Shown here piece after piece: positions 43,300 through 51,891 of a stretch of 64,000 bases of DNA (the stretch's first letter is position 1; every line of letters begins with the position of its first letter). The translations under genes and the position numbers were made by a program. The DNA is taken from positions 3,162,001 through 3,226,000 of the forward strand of contig NZ_LT629748.1 in the NCBI RefSeq assembly GCF_900105005.1, in the 5' to 3' direction. This DNA is from Halopseudomonas litoralis (GTDB lineage Bacteria; Pseudomonadota; Gammaproteobacteria; Pseudomonadales; Pseudomonadaceae). Under the pieces are notes generated by a model. The model was not told the origin of the DNA and made no database searches. It saw nothing but the letters and a program-made list of their open reading frames with translations.

Positions 43300-44339
43300 G
43301 TAATGCCATGCGACATTTTAAAAAAATTCCTGAACGAGGCGACTTTGGTTTTCAGCAACTGGTAGGTCCTCACAAGGTAACCGGACCAGCGATGGCCGGC
43401 GAACGAGGTTTCTTCGGGCTGCAATTGAGCAAGAGCGCTCCCTTTGGCTCAGTGCGCGACGAAGAGGGCAACATCTACTCCTTCGTGCGCTCCATCCTGG
43501 CGCCCAACGGCACGCCCAACCCGACAAAGTTCATCTATCAGTCCAACCACATAGATGGCAAGCACATACGTATGGATCAGGAGCGGATGGCCGCCCAGGC
43601 GTTAACCCCACGGCCCGTCCAGACACTCGAAGGCGATACCGTACGCTGGTCCAGCCAGCCGGACGAACCAGGCAATGCCTGGGAAATCACCGCATCCAGC
43701 GAACGCTTGACTTGGAAGGAAGATGGGTTGTTTGAACTCGAAGGCAAGCTGATCGGCTCTGGCATGCAATGGTATATCCCGGGTGTAGAGTGGGGCACTT
43801 TCTATGTTTCCCAATTATGGGATCTCAAAGGGACATGCGAAGGGCGGCCGGTTAAAGGCGCGATGGCACTGGATCAGATGTACATGGCCGAAGGCGGTGC
43901 TATTCATTTCAAGAAAGACCTCGTTGTAAACAATAACATGCACGTTATCTGGTGGACATTCGTAACTATGTACAAGGATGGTACCTGGGATGCCGGATCC
44001 TTTATGGTCGGACACGAGAACCTGGGTTACGCCATTCTGATGAACGAGAAAGGTGAGATACGCACCACCACGGACATCGAAGGAACAGCGGTTCACAAGG
44101 ATGGAAGCTACTTCCTGGAATCGGCCCGCATCGTTCTCGAAGGCGAGGAGGAATGGGAATTCCTGCCTGACCCCAAGGGCGAAATGATCGATTTCGTAGG
44201 CGGCTTCCCGATCACAGCGCAGCAGGAAGGACGCTGGCGCCGCGTGGGCGACACCCGCGAGCCTGATCGCTGGTTGGCCTGGGGCGAATCGGATCGTCGT
44301 AACGGCTCCGCACGCAACGTGAGAGGTGCGGATCTATAA
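43296..44339 (+). CDS. Unrecognised lipocalin/AttH-CrtC-like protein
   Basis: A 347-residue protein with beta-rich segments (MQWYIPGVEWGTFYVSQLWDLKG, FHFKKDLVVNNNMHVIWWTFVTMY, VGHENLGYAILMNEKGE) that suggest paired lipocalin-like barrels, as in AttH/CrtC hydratases, but no definite family is claimed. The WYIPG-EW and HENLGYAI motifs are its most distinctive marks. No signal peptide. Coupled to the 56-residue ORF. It may act on a hydrophobic terpenoid. Confidence 0.55.
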   Translation: MSNAMRHFKKIPERGDFGFQQLVGPHKVTGPAMAGERGFFGLQLSKSAPFGSVRDEEGNIYSFVRSILAPNGTPNPTKFIYQSNHIDGKHIRMDQERMAAQALTPRPVQTLEGDTVRWSSQPDEPGNAWEITASSERLTWKEDGLFELEGKLIGSGMQWYIPGVEWGTFYVSQLWDLKGTCEGRPVKGAMALDQMYMAEGGAIHFKKDLVVNNNMHVIWWTFVTMYKDGTWDAGSFMVGHENLGYAILMNEKGEIRTTTDIEGTAVHKDGSYFLESARIVLEGEEEWEFLPDPKGEMIDFVGGFPITAQQEGRWRRVGDTREPDRWLAWGESDRRNGSARNVRGADL

Positions 44340-44420
44340 CTCGGCAAATGGCCCACCGGCATCTATTCCTGACGGACATGACCCGGTGGCGCCGACGGCG
44401 TATCTCACTATCGAGCGGAC

Positions 44421-45227
44421 TCAGACAGCCCGCTCGAACACCCAGGTCTGGGACCTGACATGGCAGAGTCGGAAACCTTGGCCCATTATCGTGTTGACCA
44501 CGCTGACGGTGGCCTCATCGCCTATATCCGGTGTATGCAACTCGACCATGATCAGCCGTAAATCATCGGGCAGCTTTTCGGGCAACAGCCCTACTTCCGC
44601 GCCTTCGATATCCAGCACCAGCACGCTGGGACAGATGCTGGCCAGTAGATCTGAAATCCTTGCGACTGCTGTCTGAACCGGCTCTCCCGAACCATGATCC
44701 AGCACCGAACTCCACCAGTATTCATCCTGCACGCGAAGCGTCAGCGTATCGCCTGAATAGTCGTCGGCCACCACGGCTGCCGCAATCAACTGACATTCCT
44801 GGCCGTTAAGCTGGACGTTCCGTCGGATGATTCCATGCATCACTTCGTTGGGCTCAACGATGGTGACCGGATTACCCGAACACCGAGCCGCCAGCGAACC
44901 GGTTATGCCCGCGCCCCCGCCGCACTCCAGCACCTTGTCCCCCGGTCTGATCATTTTCTCGATTAGCTCGAGGTCCGCTTCTTCGTAATCTCCCAGGGCA
45001 AAATAGTAGGCCATGCGCGGGCTGAAACCTCTGGCCACCAGCATCTTCAAAGGGTGCAGCGGGTGGTCCAGCACCACAGGCTCCGGCAAGCTGTCGAGCC
45101 ATTCTCGGATTTGTTCGATTTGCTCCAGATCGTCCGGCTGATCGTGCGGCCAGACGCTCAGGCCCCGCTGTGAGACGATCTGTCGACGCTCTTGTATGCG
45201 CCAGCTCTCCACGAGTTGTTTGATCAT
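44421..45227 (-). CDS. FkbM-family methyltransferase-like protein
   Basis: A 268-residue protein with a Rossmann SAM-binding motif KVLECGGGAGITGSLAARC and the FkbM-type segment PSVLVLDIEGAEVGLLPE. A helical N-terminus (QIEQIREWLDSLPEP) precedes it. It would O- or C-methylate a small molecule or glycan. AGGA lies 7 nt before the ATG. Convergent with the lipocalin-like gene; not obviously in an operon. Role in terpenoid breakdown unclear. Confidence 0.75.
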   Translation of the reverse strand: MIKQLVESWRIQERRQIVSQRGLSVWPHDQPDDLEQIEQIREWLDSLPEPVVLDHPLHPLKMLVARGFSPRMAYYFALGDYEEADLELIEKMIRPGDKVLECGGGAGITGSLAARCSGNPVTIVEPNEVMHGIIRRNVQLNGQECQLIAAAVVADDYSGDTLTLRVQDEYWWSSVLDHGSGEPVQTAVARISDLLASICPSVLVLDIEGAEVGLLPEKLPDDLRLIMVELHTPDIGDEATVSVVNTIMGQGFRLCHVRSQTWVFERAV

Positions 45228-45337
45228 AAGGAATATCCTGGATGGAATTGCTCGGCCGGGAGGGTATCGGCTCGAGCAGGTACGCTAACGCCAGATAATA
45301 ACAGAGCTGAGCTGAGCCGCACTTGCACGCAGGCGTC

Positions 45338-45379
45338 GTGCATCGTGCGTCGTGCGTCGTGCGTCGTGCGTCGTGCGTC
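45338..45379. repeat. Six 7-bp tandem repeats
   Basis: One GTGCATC unit followed by five perfect GTGCGTC units, in a non-coding gap between the FkbM gene and the SnoaL terminator. Not a multiple of three, and not in a gene. Confidence 0.9.
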
Positions 45380-45400
45380 AACATGCGCCAGATACCAAAA

Positions 45401-45422
45401 AACCGCAGCGTTACCTGCGGTT
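45401..45422 (-). terminator. Intrinsic terminator of the P450/SnoaL operon
   Basis: AACCGCAG (45401-45408) pairs with CTGCGGTT (45415-45422), loop CGTTAC. On the minus strand a T6 run follows, and the SnoaL stop lies 26 nt upstream. Confidence 0.75.
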
Positions 45423-45448
45423 TCTTGAGGCTCAGGCTGGTCTCCCCA

Positions 45449-45802
45449 TCATTGCTTGATGAAGTAACGTACCAGCGTCTTGCCCTGCTCGAACTTATAC
45501 TGCTCAATGGTCTCGATAACACCGCTACCGTCGCGCATGACATTCTTGTGGTGACAAGCGGCTTCATTGGCAGCAATGATCGACAGCTCGACCTCCACGC
45601 TGAACTTGCTGTTCTGCTGATCCCACATGCCTTCCAGCACCGCGAAACCTTCCATCACGGGTCGGCCCAGATATTCGATATCCAGCCCATTGGGGGAAAC
45701 GTTCCGGTAGTGTTCAAAAAAGCCGTCCCGGTCACCGGCGTTCCAGCATTCCAGTTGGCCATGCAAAAATTTCTCGATCTCTTTGCTATCGATATCGCTC
45801 AT
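45449..45802 (-). CDS. SnoaL-like (NTF2-fold) protein
   Basis: A 117-residue single-domain NTF2-fold protein: EIEKFLHGQLECWNAGDRDGFFEHY is a standard start of the family, ending IETIEQYKFEQGKTLVRYFIKQ. Members are isomerases, hydratases or epoxide hydrolases. It is last in the operon with the FAD enzyme and P450 (gap 50 nt). AAGG is 10 nt before the ATG. Substrate probably a terpenoid intermediate. Confidence 0.8.
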   Translation of the reverse strand: MSDIDSKEIEKFLHGQLECWNAGDRDGFFEHYRNVSPNGLDIEYLGRPVMEGFAVLEGMWDQQNSKFSVEVELSIIAANEAACHHKNVMRDGSGVIETIEQYKFEQGKTLVRYFIKQ

Positions 45803-45852
45803 TTATTTTCACCTTGCAGACTAGTCCATCGTGACTTGGCTTGTGCCGCGCT

Positions 45853-47130
45853 TCAATCCCAGATCGCATGAACGGTCTTCGCGCCACGCAGCTGCGCCCC
45901 GGCAATCTTCGGCGCAGGCATGTCCGGATCCAGCCGAATGTTGGGGAACAGATCGAGAATGCCGTTGATAGCGCTGTTCAACTCTACCTTGGCAACGAAC
46001 TGGCCAATGCACATGTGCGGGCCAAATCCGAATCCCAGCGCGGGACGCGCCTTACGATCCAGGTCGAAGGCGTCCGGATTGTCGAAGGCCTCGTCATCCC
46101 GGTTGGCGGAAATGACCATGCACTGGACCATTGAGCCTTTGGGCACCATAACGCCGCCAATCTCGACGTCTTTGGAGGCCTGACGAACCTTGAAGGTTGC
46201 GACCGGCTCGTAACGCACGGTTTCATCGATCAGCTTGCCGATCAGGCTGCGATCATTGCGGACTCTTTCCAGCAGCTCGGGACGCTCCAGCAGCAGCGTC
46301 ATCACCGAACTGAACGTTCGGGTAGTGGTTTCTCCCGCGGCGGGCAACAACGAGCGAACGAAGGTGGTCACCTCATGGTCGTCCAGTGCCCGACCCTCAT
46401 ATTCCGCATTGATCAGGCGGCTGATCAGATCATTACCTTGAGTATCCTCGGCACGCTTGCGGACGACGATCTCTTTGATCGCATCGTAAAGGCTTTTCAC
46501 CGCCTGGCCGGCCAGAGGACCATAGATTTTGGCCTTTTCCGGATCGATCTGGTTAGCCGCCACCAACGCCAGCGCCCAGCTGGCGTACTTCTTGAATTTT
46601 TCCGGATCGTCGGCCGGAAAACCCATCAGTGCATACATGGCGCGAATCGGAAAGTAGAGGCCGAAATCCATCAGATTGGCTTTCTTGTCTGCCACCATGG
46701 GCAGCAAGAACTCTTCCCGGATGACCCGATCAATCTCGGGTCGCCATTCATTTACGGTTTGCGGCATGAACACCGGCTGCAGCAGTGCGCGAGTACGGCG
46801 GTGCTGCTCGCCATCCATCGCCAGGATGATCAAGCCGTCGAAAAAGGCACCCAGTCCTTCGGCGATGAAACCGCTGGTGAAGGTGTCGGCATCGCGCAGT
46901 ACCGTCATCACGTCCTTGTATTTGAATAGCGTTACCGCACACTTGGCCGCCTTGGCGCCGGCATTGGTCGGCACCTTGAGGTAGGTGTCGACAAAGTCGC
47001 CCTGCATCACCGGTTCGTTGTGGCGCTTGTCCCGGCATAGGCCATGGATATCGACGTCCGAACCAAGATAGGTGTCCGAGACCGCGTGGTAGGCGGCTTC
47101 GATATCAAGTTCCTGAGCTGCGAGTGACAT
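45853..47130 (-). CDS. Cytochrome P450 (candidate DitQ/DitU-like)
   Basis: A 425-residue P450. The haem ligand is Cys374 in LGFGFGPHMCIGQFVAKVEL; the I helix reads LLPAAGETTTRTF and the K helix DETVRYE. It differs strongly from the P450cam-like enzyme at 23343. Abietane degraders carry CYP226 P450s (DitQ/DitU) for C7 oxidation; the context makes this a candidate, without alignment. AGGAG precedes the ATG. It lies 41 nt after the FAD enzyme and 50 nt before the SnoaL gene; no ferredoxin is adjacent. Confidence 0.92.
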   Translation of the reverse strand: MSLAAQELDIEAAYHAVSDTYLGSDVDIHGLCRDKRHNEPVMQGDFVDTYLKVPTNAGAKAAKCAVTLFKYKDVMTVLRDADTFTSGFIAEGLGAFFDGLIILAMDGEQHRRTRALLQPVFMPQTVNEWRPEIDRVIREEFLLPMVADKKANLMDFGLYFPIRAMYALMGFPADDPEKFKKYASWALALVAANQIDPEKAKIYGPLAGQAVKSLYDAIKEIVVRKRAEDTQGNDLISRLINAEYEGRALDDHEVTTFVRSLLPAAGETTTRTFSSVMTLLLERPELLERVRNDRSLIGKLIDETVRYEPVATFKVRQASKDVEIGGVMVPKGSMVQCMVISANRDDEAFDNPDAFDLDRKARPALGFGFGPHMCIGQFVAKVELNSAINGILDLFPNIRLDPDMPAPKIAGAQLRGAKTVHAIWD

Positions 47131-47171
47131 AGATTGTCTCCTGGTAAGAGTGAGTTTCTTGTTATGGACCG

Positions 47172-48761
47172 CTAGGGGTTCTTCGCCAGATAACTGGCCA
47201 CGCGCTTGGCTGCCAGCCGGCCGGCCATACCGTTCACGCCGCCACCGGGGTGGATGCCGGCACTGCCTAGATACAGTCCCGCCACCGGCAGAGTGTCGCC
47301 ACCCAGTCCGTGAGCCGGGCGCATAGTGCTGGAGCGCATGGAAGTGGTGTCAATATGTACGACACAGCCATTCACTGTGTTCAAACGGGCGGTAAAGTCG
47401 GGTGCGGCTTCGATCCGCCGTCCTATGACATGTCCCTTGATACCCTCTACATAGGCCGAGAGCTGATCGATTATCTGATCCGCGACGGCTTCCCTGATGT
47501 TGTCCCACCCTTCCTTCGGATTGACCGGCATGACCGGAGGATAGATATAAATTACGTCCTGGCCGACCGGAGCCTGGGAAGGGTCTGCCGCGCTGGGAAC
47601 TGCCAGAGTGATGTACGGGAGAGTCGGCACTTCGCCCCGAGCGCAGGCCGTAAAGTTTTCCAGCACGGCTTCTTCGGTGCCGATCAGCAGGCAGGTCTTG
47701 CGCAGATCGATGCCGTCGCTCCGGGCTGCTTCGAAGCGCGGGACGGAAATCTGACTGTCCAGCGCCACATCCACCTTGAGCGGTCCGGAGCCCTTGGCAT
47801 TAGCCGGCGCCATGGCGATACGAGTAAGCAGATGCTTTGGCATCTCGCCAGCCGTCACCATCTCCAACGCCACCTTGGGATGGCAGCCGGCGATCACCGA
47901 GCGGGCCATGAATTCGCGTCCATCGGCCAGCTTGACACCCTTCACCATGCCCTGGCTGGAGACGATTTCTGTCACGGTTGCAGAGGTGATGACCTGCCCG
48001 CCCAGTTCCTCAAGCCTGGCGCGCATGGCATTGCTCAGTTGCTGCATGCCACCGAGCACACGACCCACACCAAAGCGGTGAAGAAAGCCCAGCAAGGCAT
48101 AGTAGATGCCGCCACCATCAGCGGTAATATCACCGGCCAGGCCGGTCAAGGCGCACATCGCAGAAATGGTTACAGGATGTTCAAAGCGTTCACGCGCAGC
48201 CTGGTGAGCGGAGCCTGTCATCAAGGCCATCAATTCAGGCTTGAGTTTGCGGTTTTTCAGGGCGCTGCTCACAACTTTCAGCTTGGCACTCAGGTTCAGC
48301 TTGGCTGGATCAACACGCATCATCGGGAGTGCAATTTCGAGAAACATGTCGATAACGTTCATGAACTCCAGAAACGCCTCGGCATCTTTCTCACTGTAGC
48401 GCCTGATCTCCGCAGCGGTCTTCAGGCGGTCTCGCCAGAACACCAGGGAACTCCCATCCGGGTGGAGGTACACGTACCCTGGCGCCAGTTCGATCGCCTT
48501 GAATCCGTGGCGCTCAAGGTCCAGTTCCTGGGGGACCTGGGAGTGAACACGCATTGACATCATGTCCAAAGCGCAAGGGTGTACAAGATGCTCGGGCGCT
48601 TCAGGGATTAGATATCCCGACGATGCCATGCCACCCACTTTATCGAGCGCCTCAAGCACCAGGGTTTTTTTCCCTTCGAGGCCGAGGTAGCAGCCCGCCG
48701 ACAGCCCGTTGGTGCCCCCACCAACAATAATCACATCAAAATCAATCTTGTTGTTATTCAT
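47172..48761 (-). CDS. Phytoene-desaturase-like FAD oxidoreductase
   Basis: A 529-residue flavoprotein of the carotenoid-desaturase-like amine oxidase group. It has the FAD motif FDVIIVGGGTNGLSAGCYLGLEG, KVGGMASSG, VLGGMQQLSNAMRARLEELGGQV and the C-terminal GLYLGSAGIHPGGGVNGMAGRLAA. Such enzymes dehydrogenate hydrophobic polyenes. In the abietane pathway non-aromatic abietanes must be aromatised by an unknown step, for which this is a candidate. ATG 48761 has AAGGG about 9 nt upstream. It heads the operon with the P450 and SnoaL gene. Confidence 0.85.
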   Translation of the reverse strand: MNNNKIDFDVIIVGGGTNGLSAGCYLGLEGKKTLVLEALDKVGGMASSGYLIPEAPEHLVHPCALDMMSMRVHSQVPQELDLERHGFKAIELAPGYVYLHPDGSSLVFWRDRLKTAAEIRRYSEKDAEAFLEFMNVIDMFLEIALPMMRVDPAKLNLSAKLKVVSSALKNRKLKPELMALMTGSAHQAARERFEHPVTISAMCALTGLAGDITADGGGIYYALLGFLHRFGVGRVLGGMQQLSNAMRARLEELGGQVITSATVTEIVSSQGMVKGVKLADGREFMARSVIAGCHPKVALEMVTAGEMPKHLLTRIAMAPANAKGSGPLKVDVALDSQISVPRFEAARSDGIDLRKTCLLIGTEEAVLENFTACARGEVPTLPYITLAVPSAADPSQAPVGQDVIYIYPPVMPVNPKEGWDNIREAVADQIIDQLSAYVEGIKGHVIGRRIEAAPDFTARLNTVNGCVVHIDTTSMRSSTMRPAHGLGGDTLPVAGLYLGSAGIHPGGGVNGMAGRLAAKRVASYLAKNP

Positions 48762-49319
48762 GGTTGTATCCCTTTCAAACCTCTGCGCTGGGTCATGGCA
48801 TGGCCACATACCTGAGAATGATGAGCACCCTATAACAAGGTCGGATCAGGCGCTGCGCAACCGTTTTACTCTGAGTAAAACGATTAGCGCTGCACAGGAT
48901 CCCCACCAAAGTGCCTTTACCATAGCACCTGCAATTCTTATTGCAGAATTTTAATCTGCATATGGAATTAAAAAAAGATCTCTGATAGGGTCTGCTCAGG
49001 CATTGCTAACAGTCCGAACGATCTATCCGATGTTCTTCGGGCTGCGCAACAGGCAATCGGCCGGTAGAAAATAAAAATAAAAGGACAGAACAATGAGAAC
49101 AGATCTGGATCATTCCGGACGGTCATCATGGTCAGTGCATTTTTCAGCGCTTTTTCAAGCGCTGATGGATCAATGTACCCCGCGCTTTCCCCACACTCTC
49201 TTAAATCAGACATTTCCCCTCTGCAGTGGTAGCGGAGCTATGGGTCCTTCGATCGCTGTCGGCGATTGGCTTGGATCCAGCAACACTCCCTCTAACAACA
49301 TCAATAACGGAGAACTTTC
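48762..49319. other. 558-bp divergent promoter region
   Basis: It separates the FAD-P450-SnoaL operon (leftward) from the DUF1329 gene (rightward). It contains the palindrome at 48863, an inverted repeat TGCAGA-ATTTTAA-TCTGCA at 48942-48960 and an 8-bp hairpin CAGCGCTT/AAGCGCTG at 49145-49164. I see no convincing gene; the open frame at 49093-49323 has no features and a weak start. Confidence 0.6.
48863..48881. promoter_or_regulatory. 19-bp palindrome, copy 2
   Basis: GTTTTACT (48863-48870), CTG, AGTAAAAC (48874-48881), identical arms to 42842 and followed in both by GATT. It lies about 102-120 bp upstream of the FAD enzyme start. Confidence 0.55.
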
Positions 49320-50678
49320 ATGAAACTGAAGATCGCTATCGGCCTCTTACTGAGCGGGATATCTGCTACCTCCTTCGCGGCCGTCAGCCCTGAAGAAGCA
49401 CAAAAACTCGGACAAAGTCTGACAGCTGTCGGGGCAATCCAGGCAGGCAACGCCGACGGAAGCATTCCTGCTTATGAAGGCGGACTTCGCACCGCACCTG
49501 AAGGCTTCGAGCCAGGCAGCGGTTTCTGGGTGGATCCGTTCAAGAACGAAGAACCCGTGTATCGCATTACCTCAGCCAACATGGCTGAGTATGCTGATCT
49601 GCTGAGTGCCGGGCAGAAGGAAGTACTGCAACGCAATCCCGAATATTACATGGACATCTATCCCTCCCACCGGACAGCGGCCTATCCGAAGGAAGTGATG
49701 GACGCGAGCATCCGTAACGCCACCACTTGCGACACCTATAAGGAAGGCTTGGCGCTCGAAACCGATTGCCGTGGCGGGATCCCCTTCCCCATCGCGAAGA
49801 CCGGCAACGAGATGATGTGGAACCTGTTGGTGCGATACAACGACGGTAAATACGGTACTACCACCTCTGCTTCCAATACCTGGGTGGTAGACCGCAACGG
49901 CACCGTTACGCGTACAGCCACCCAATCTACCTTCGTCGAGCGGCCTTATTATCAGATCGACGTTCCCGGTCGCGATCCGGAATTGTTCTACCGCGTTTAT
50001 TCCCTGACCAAGGCGCCTGCGCGCAAGGCCGGCGAACTGACCGGCCTGATGGACTTCCTTGACCCTACCGAGCAGCCGCGTCGTGCGTGGAGCTATACGC
50101 CAGGTCAGCGCCGCGTGAAGTTGGCCCCCGAGTTCAACTACGACACCCCAGTAGGCAGCATGGGTGGTCTGGAACTGTTCGACGAGCTCTTCATGTTCTC
50201 CGGCGTGCAGGACCGGTTTGATTTCAAACTGGTTGGCAGAAAGGAGATGCTGATTCCTTACAACGCCTACAAGTTCTACTTCAACTGCGATGATCAATTC
50301 AAGACCTCACATGCCAATCCGGAATGCGAGCGCTGGGAGAAGCATCGCGTCTGGGAAGTTGAAGCAACGCTCAAGCCGGGCATGCGCCACGTTTACAGCA
50401 AGCGTACCTACTACCTGGATGAAGATACCTTTGGAGCCGGCTTGTATGACGCATGGGATCAGAACGGCGAACTATACCGCTCCATGATGATGGGCGGTGT
50501 GCAGTTCTATGATCACGACATTCCCTACATCGTCAAACACACCATTTTCGACTTCAATAAGGGCATGTACGGCATCATCAACGACGGCATGGACGGCGGT
50601 TATCGTGTGCTGACCGAAGCCAGAAGCGAGCGAGAGCTGAATCCGGAAGCGATCGTATCCCGTGAATCACAGCGCTAA
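49320..50678 (+). CDS. DUF1329 exported protein
   Basis: A 452-residue protein with signal peptide MKLKIAIGLLLSGISATSFA. It has the family's GQSLTAVGAIQAGNADGSIPAYEGGL and WSYTPGQRRVKLAPEFNYDTP segments and a MDGGYR terminal region. DUF1329 proteins are LolA-like and occur next to DUF1302 proteins in hydrophobic-substrate degraders, probably in outer-membrane handling. A rho-independent terminator follows at once. Confidence 0.9.
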   Translation: MKLKIAIGLLLSGISATSFAAVSPEEAQKLGQSLTAVGAIQAGNADGSIPAYEGGLRTAPEGFEPGSGFWVDPFKNEEPVYRITSANMAEYADLLSAGQKEVLQRNPEYYMDIYPSHRTAAYPKEVMDASIRNATTCDTYKEGLALETDCRGGIPFPIAKTGNEMMWNLLVRYNDGKYGTTTSASNTWVVDRNGTVTRTATQSTFVERPYYQIDVPGRDPELFYRVYSLTKAPARKAGELTGLMDFLDPTEQPRRAWSYTPGQRRVKLAPEFNYDTPVGSMGGLELFDELFMFSGVQDRFDFKLVGRKEMLIPYNAYKFYFNCDDQFKTSHANPECERWEKHRVWEVEATLKPGMRHVYSKRTYYLDEDTFGAGLYDAWDQNGELYRSMMMGGVQFYDHDIPYIVKHTIFDFNKGMYGIINDGMDGGYRVLTEARSERELNPEAIVSRESQR

Positions 50679-50692
50679 TTGAACGACCCGAG

Positions 50693-50732
50693 AGCCCTTC
50701 AGTTGCATTCGCAGCTGAAGGGCTTTTTCTTT
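50693..50732 (+). terminator. Intrinsic terminator after the first DUF1329 gene
   Basis: AGCCCTTCAG (50693-50702) pairs with CTGAAGGGCT (50715-50724), then TTTTCTTT. The ribosome site of the hydrolase gene lies only a few nt on, so read-through or a second promoter is needed for that gene. Confidence 0.8.
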
Positions 50733-50750
50733 GCTAAAAGGAATCGACCC

Positions 50751-51659
50751 ATGCGGCAAATCAAACTGACGTGGAATGTCAGCCATCTCACGCCCTATTC
50801 CGTACCCGTTACCCTGTCGGGTTCATTGTTCGCCCCAGATCAAGCAATAGCGACCGAGCGCCCGGTTGACCTGCTGGTGTGCCTGCATGGCGGCAGCTGC
50901 TGCGGTGAGTACTACCATCCGAGCTATCTGGACCCCTCCTACAGTTTCGCCAGATTCATGACCGAACGCGGCTATCTGGTTCTGGCCCTGGACACCCTCG
51001 GAATGGGTAACAGCAGCAAGCCCGAACCCGAAAAACAACTGACGTTGGAGATGATTGCCGCTGCCAGCAACTTCGCTGCACGGCAAGCCGTTGGTGCATT
51101 GCAGGACGGCGAATGGCTGCAACTGCCGCCGCACAGCAAGCTGCGTGTGTCCGGCCTGGGTCACTCGATGGGCGGGATGCTCTCGGTTTATCAACAGGGT
51201 CGTTTTAAAAGTTTTGAGCGACTGATCGTTGCGGGATGGAGCAACCTGCCCCTTGAGCTTGGCGACACTGACGCAGCCAGCGTCCAGGCGAGCCTTTCCG
51301 ATGGTGGCTACATTCCGACTGATCGGCAGACAATGCGTGGATTCTTTCACCTGTCTGATGTACCGGAGGATTTGATAGCGCGCGACGACCAGCACGCTGG
51401 TCTCACGCCCGTGACACTCGCTCTGGCGGCGCTTACCCCAGGTGCGGTGGAGAACGAAGCTGGTGCCATCGAGTGCCCGGTGCTGCTGCTTTACGGCGAA
51501 GTGGATGTCAGCCCTGACCCGCAACGCGAAGCCTCATTTTATCCCCATGCCAGTGACAGAACGGTCACCCTCATCGGACATGCGGCCCATATGCATAACA
51601 TGGCTTCCTCACGATTGCAGGTATGGCAGGCAATGGATACCTGGCTGCAGGCGCACTGA
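50751..51659 (+). CDS. Alpha/beta hydrolase
   Basis: A 302-residue cytosolic hydrolase: oxyanion-type LVCLHGGSCCGEYYHP, nucleophile elbow SGLGHSMGGMLS and the likely His in LIGHAAHMHNM. Esterase or thioesterase-type activity is likely. The start MRQIKLTW is chosen by AAGGA 8 nt upstream; a longer frame from 50679 begins inside the terminator. Placed between the terminator and the DUF1302 gene. Confidence 0.87.
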   Translation: MRQIKLTWNVSHLTPYSVPVTLSGSLFAPDQAIATERPVDLLVCLHGGSCCGEYYHPSYLDPSYSFARFMTERGYLVLALDTLGMGNSSKPEPEKQLTLEMIAAASNFAARQAVGALQDGEWLQLPPHSKLRVSGLGHSMGGMLSVYQQGRFKSFERLIVAGWSNLPLELGDTDAASVQASLSDGGYIPTDRQTMRGFFHLSDVPEDLIARDDQHAGLTPVTLALAALTPGAVENEAGAIECPVLLLYGEVDVSPDPQREASFYPHASDRTVTLIGHAAHMHNMASSRLQVWQAMDTWLQAH

Positions 51660-51747
51660 GCCGCCGACTATTTTAAGGCCCGGCCGGATTGGTCCGGATT
51701 GGCTTTGTCCGGCCGGCCAAGCAGGCGAACGGATTCTCCACAACAGG

Positions 51748-51822
51748 CAATGCCAACGCCCATCGCTGCGCGAAGCAGTTAATCGATAGGTCCAGGCAGT
51801 TCAGCGATAGGCATTGGCGTTG
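51748..51822. other. Long imperfect hairpin in the DUF1302 leader
   Basis: Two 21-nt arms (51748-51768 and 51802-51822) pair at 19 of 21 positions with one G-U, with a 33-nt loop, 70 bp upstream of the DUF1302 start. Further GC-rich repeats (GGCCGGA...TCCGGCC) lie at about 51685-51720. It could be a leader structure or a palindromic repeat element. The gap 51660-51891 has no gene. Confidence 0.5.
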
Positions 51823-51891
51823 TTCCCTCCACCCCTGTCGCGTTTACTGACAAGGGTCAGATTATAAAAACAAGATCAACGGAGAAGCTTA

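Noticed and set aside
45338..45379. CRISPR-like array
   Set aside because: The repeats are direct 7-mers without spacers and have no cas genes nearby.
47310..48557. Open frame of 415 codons on the plus strand
   Set aside because: Antisense to the FAD enzyme gene, composed of residues typical of a shadow frame in high-G+C DNA; no features.
49093..49323. 76-codon frame before the DUF1329 gene
   Set aside because: Weak start, Ser/Pro-rich random composition and overlap with the next start codon.
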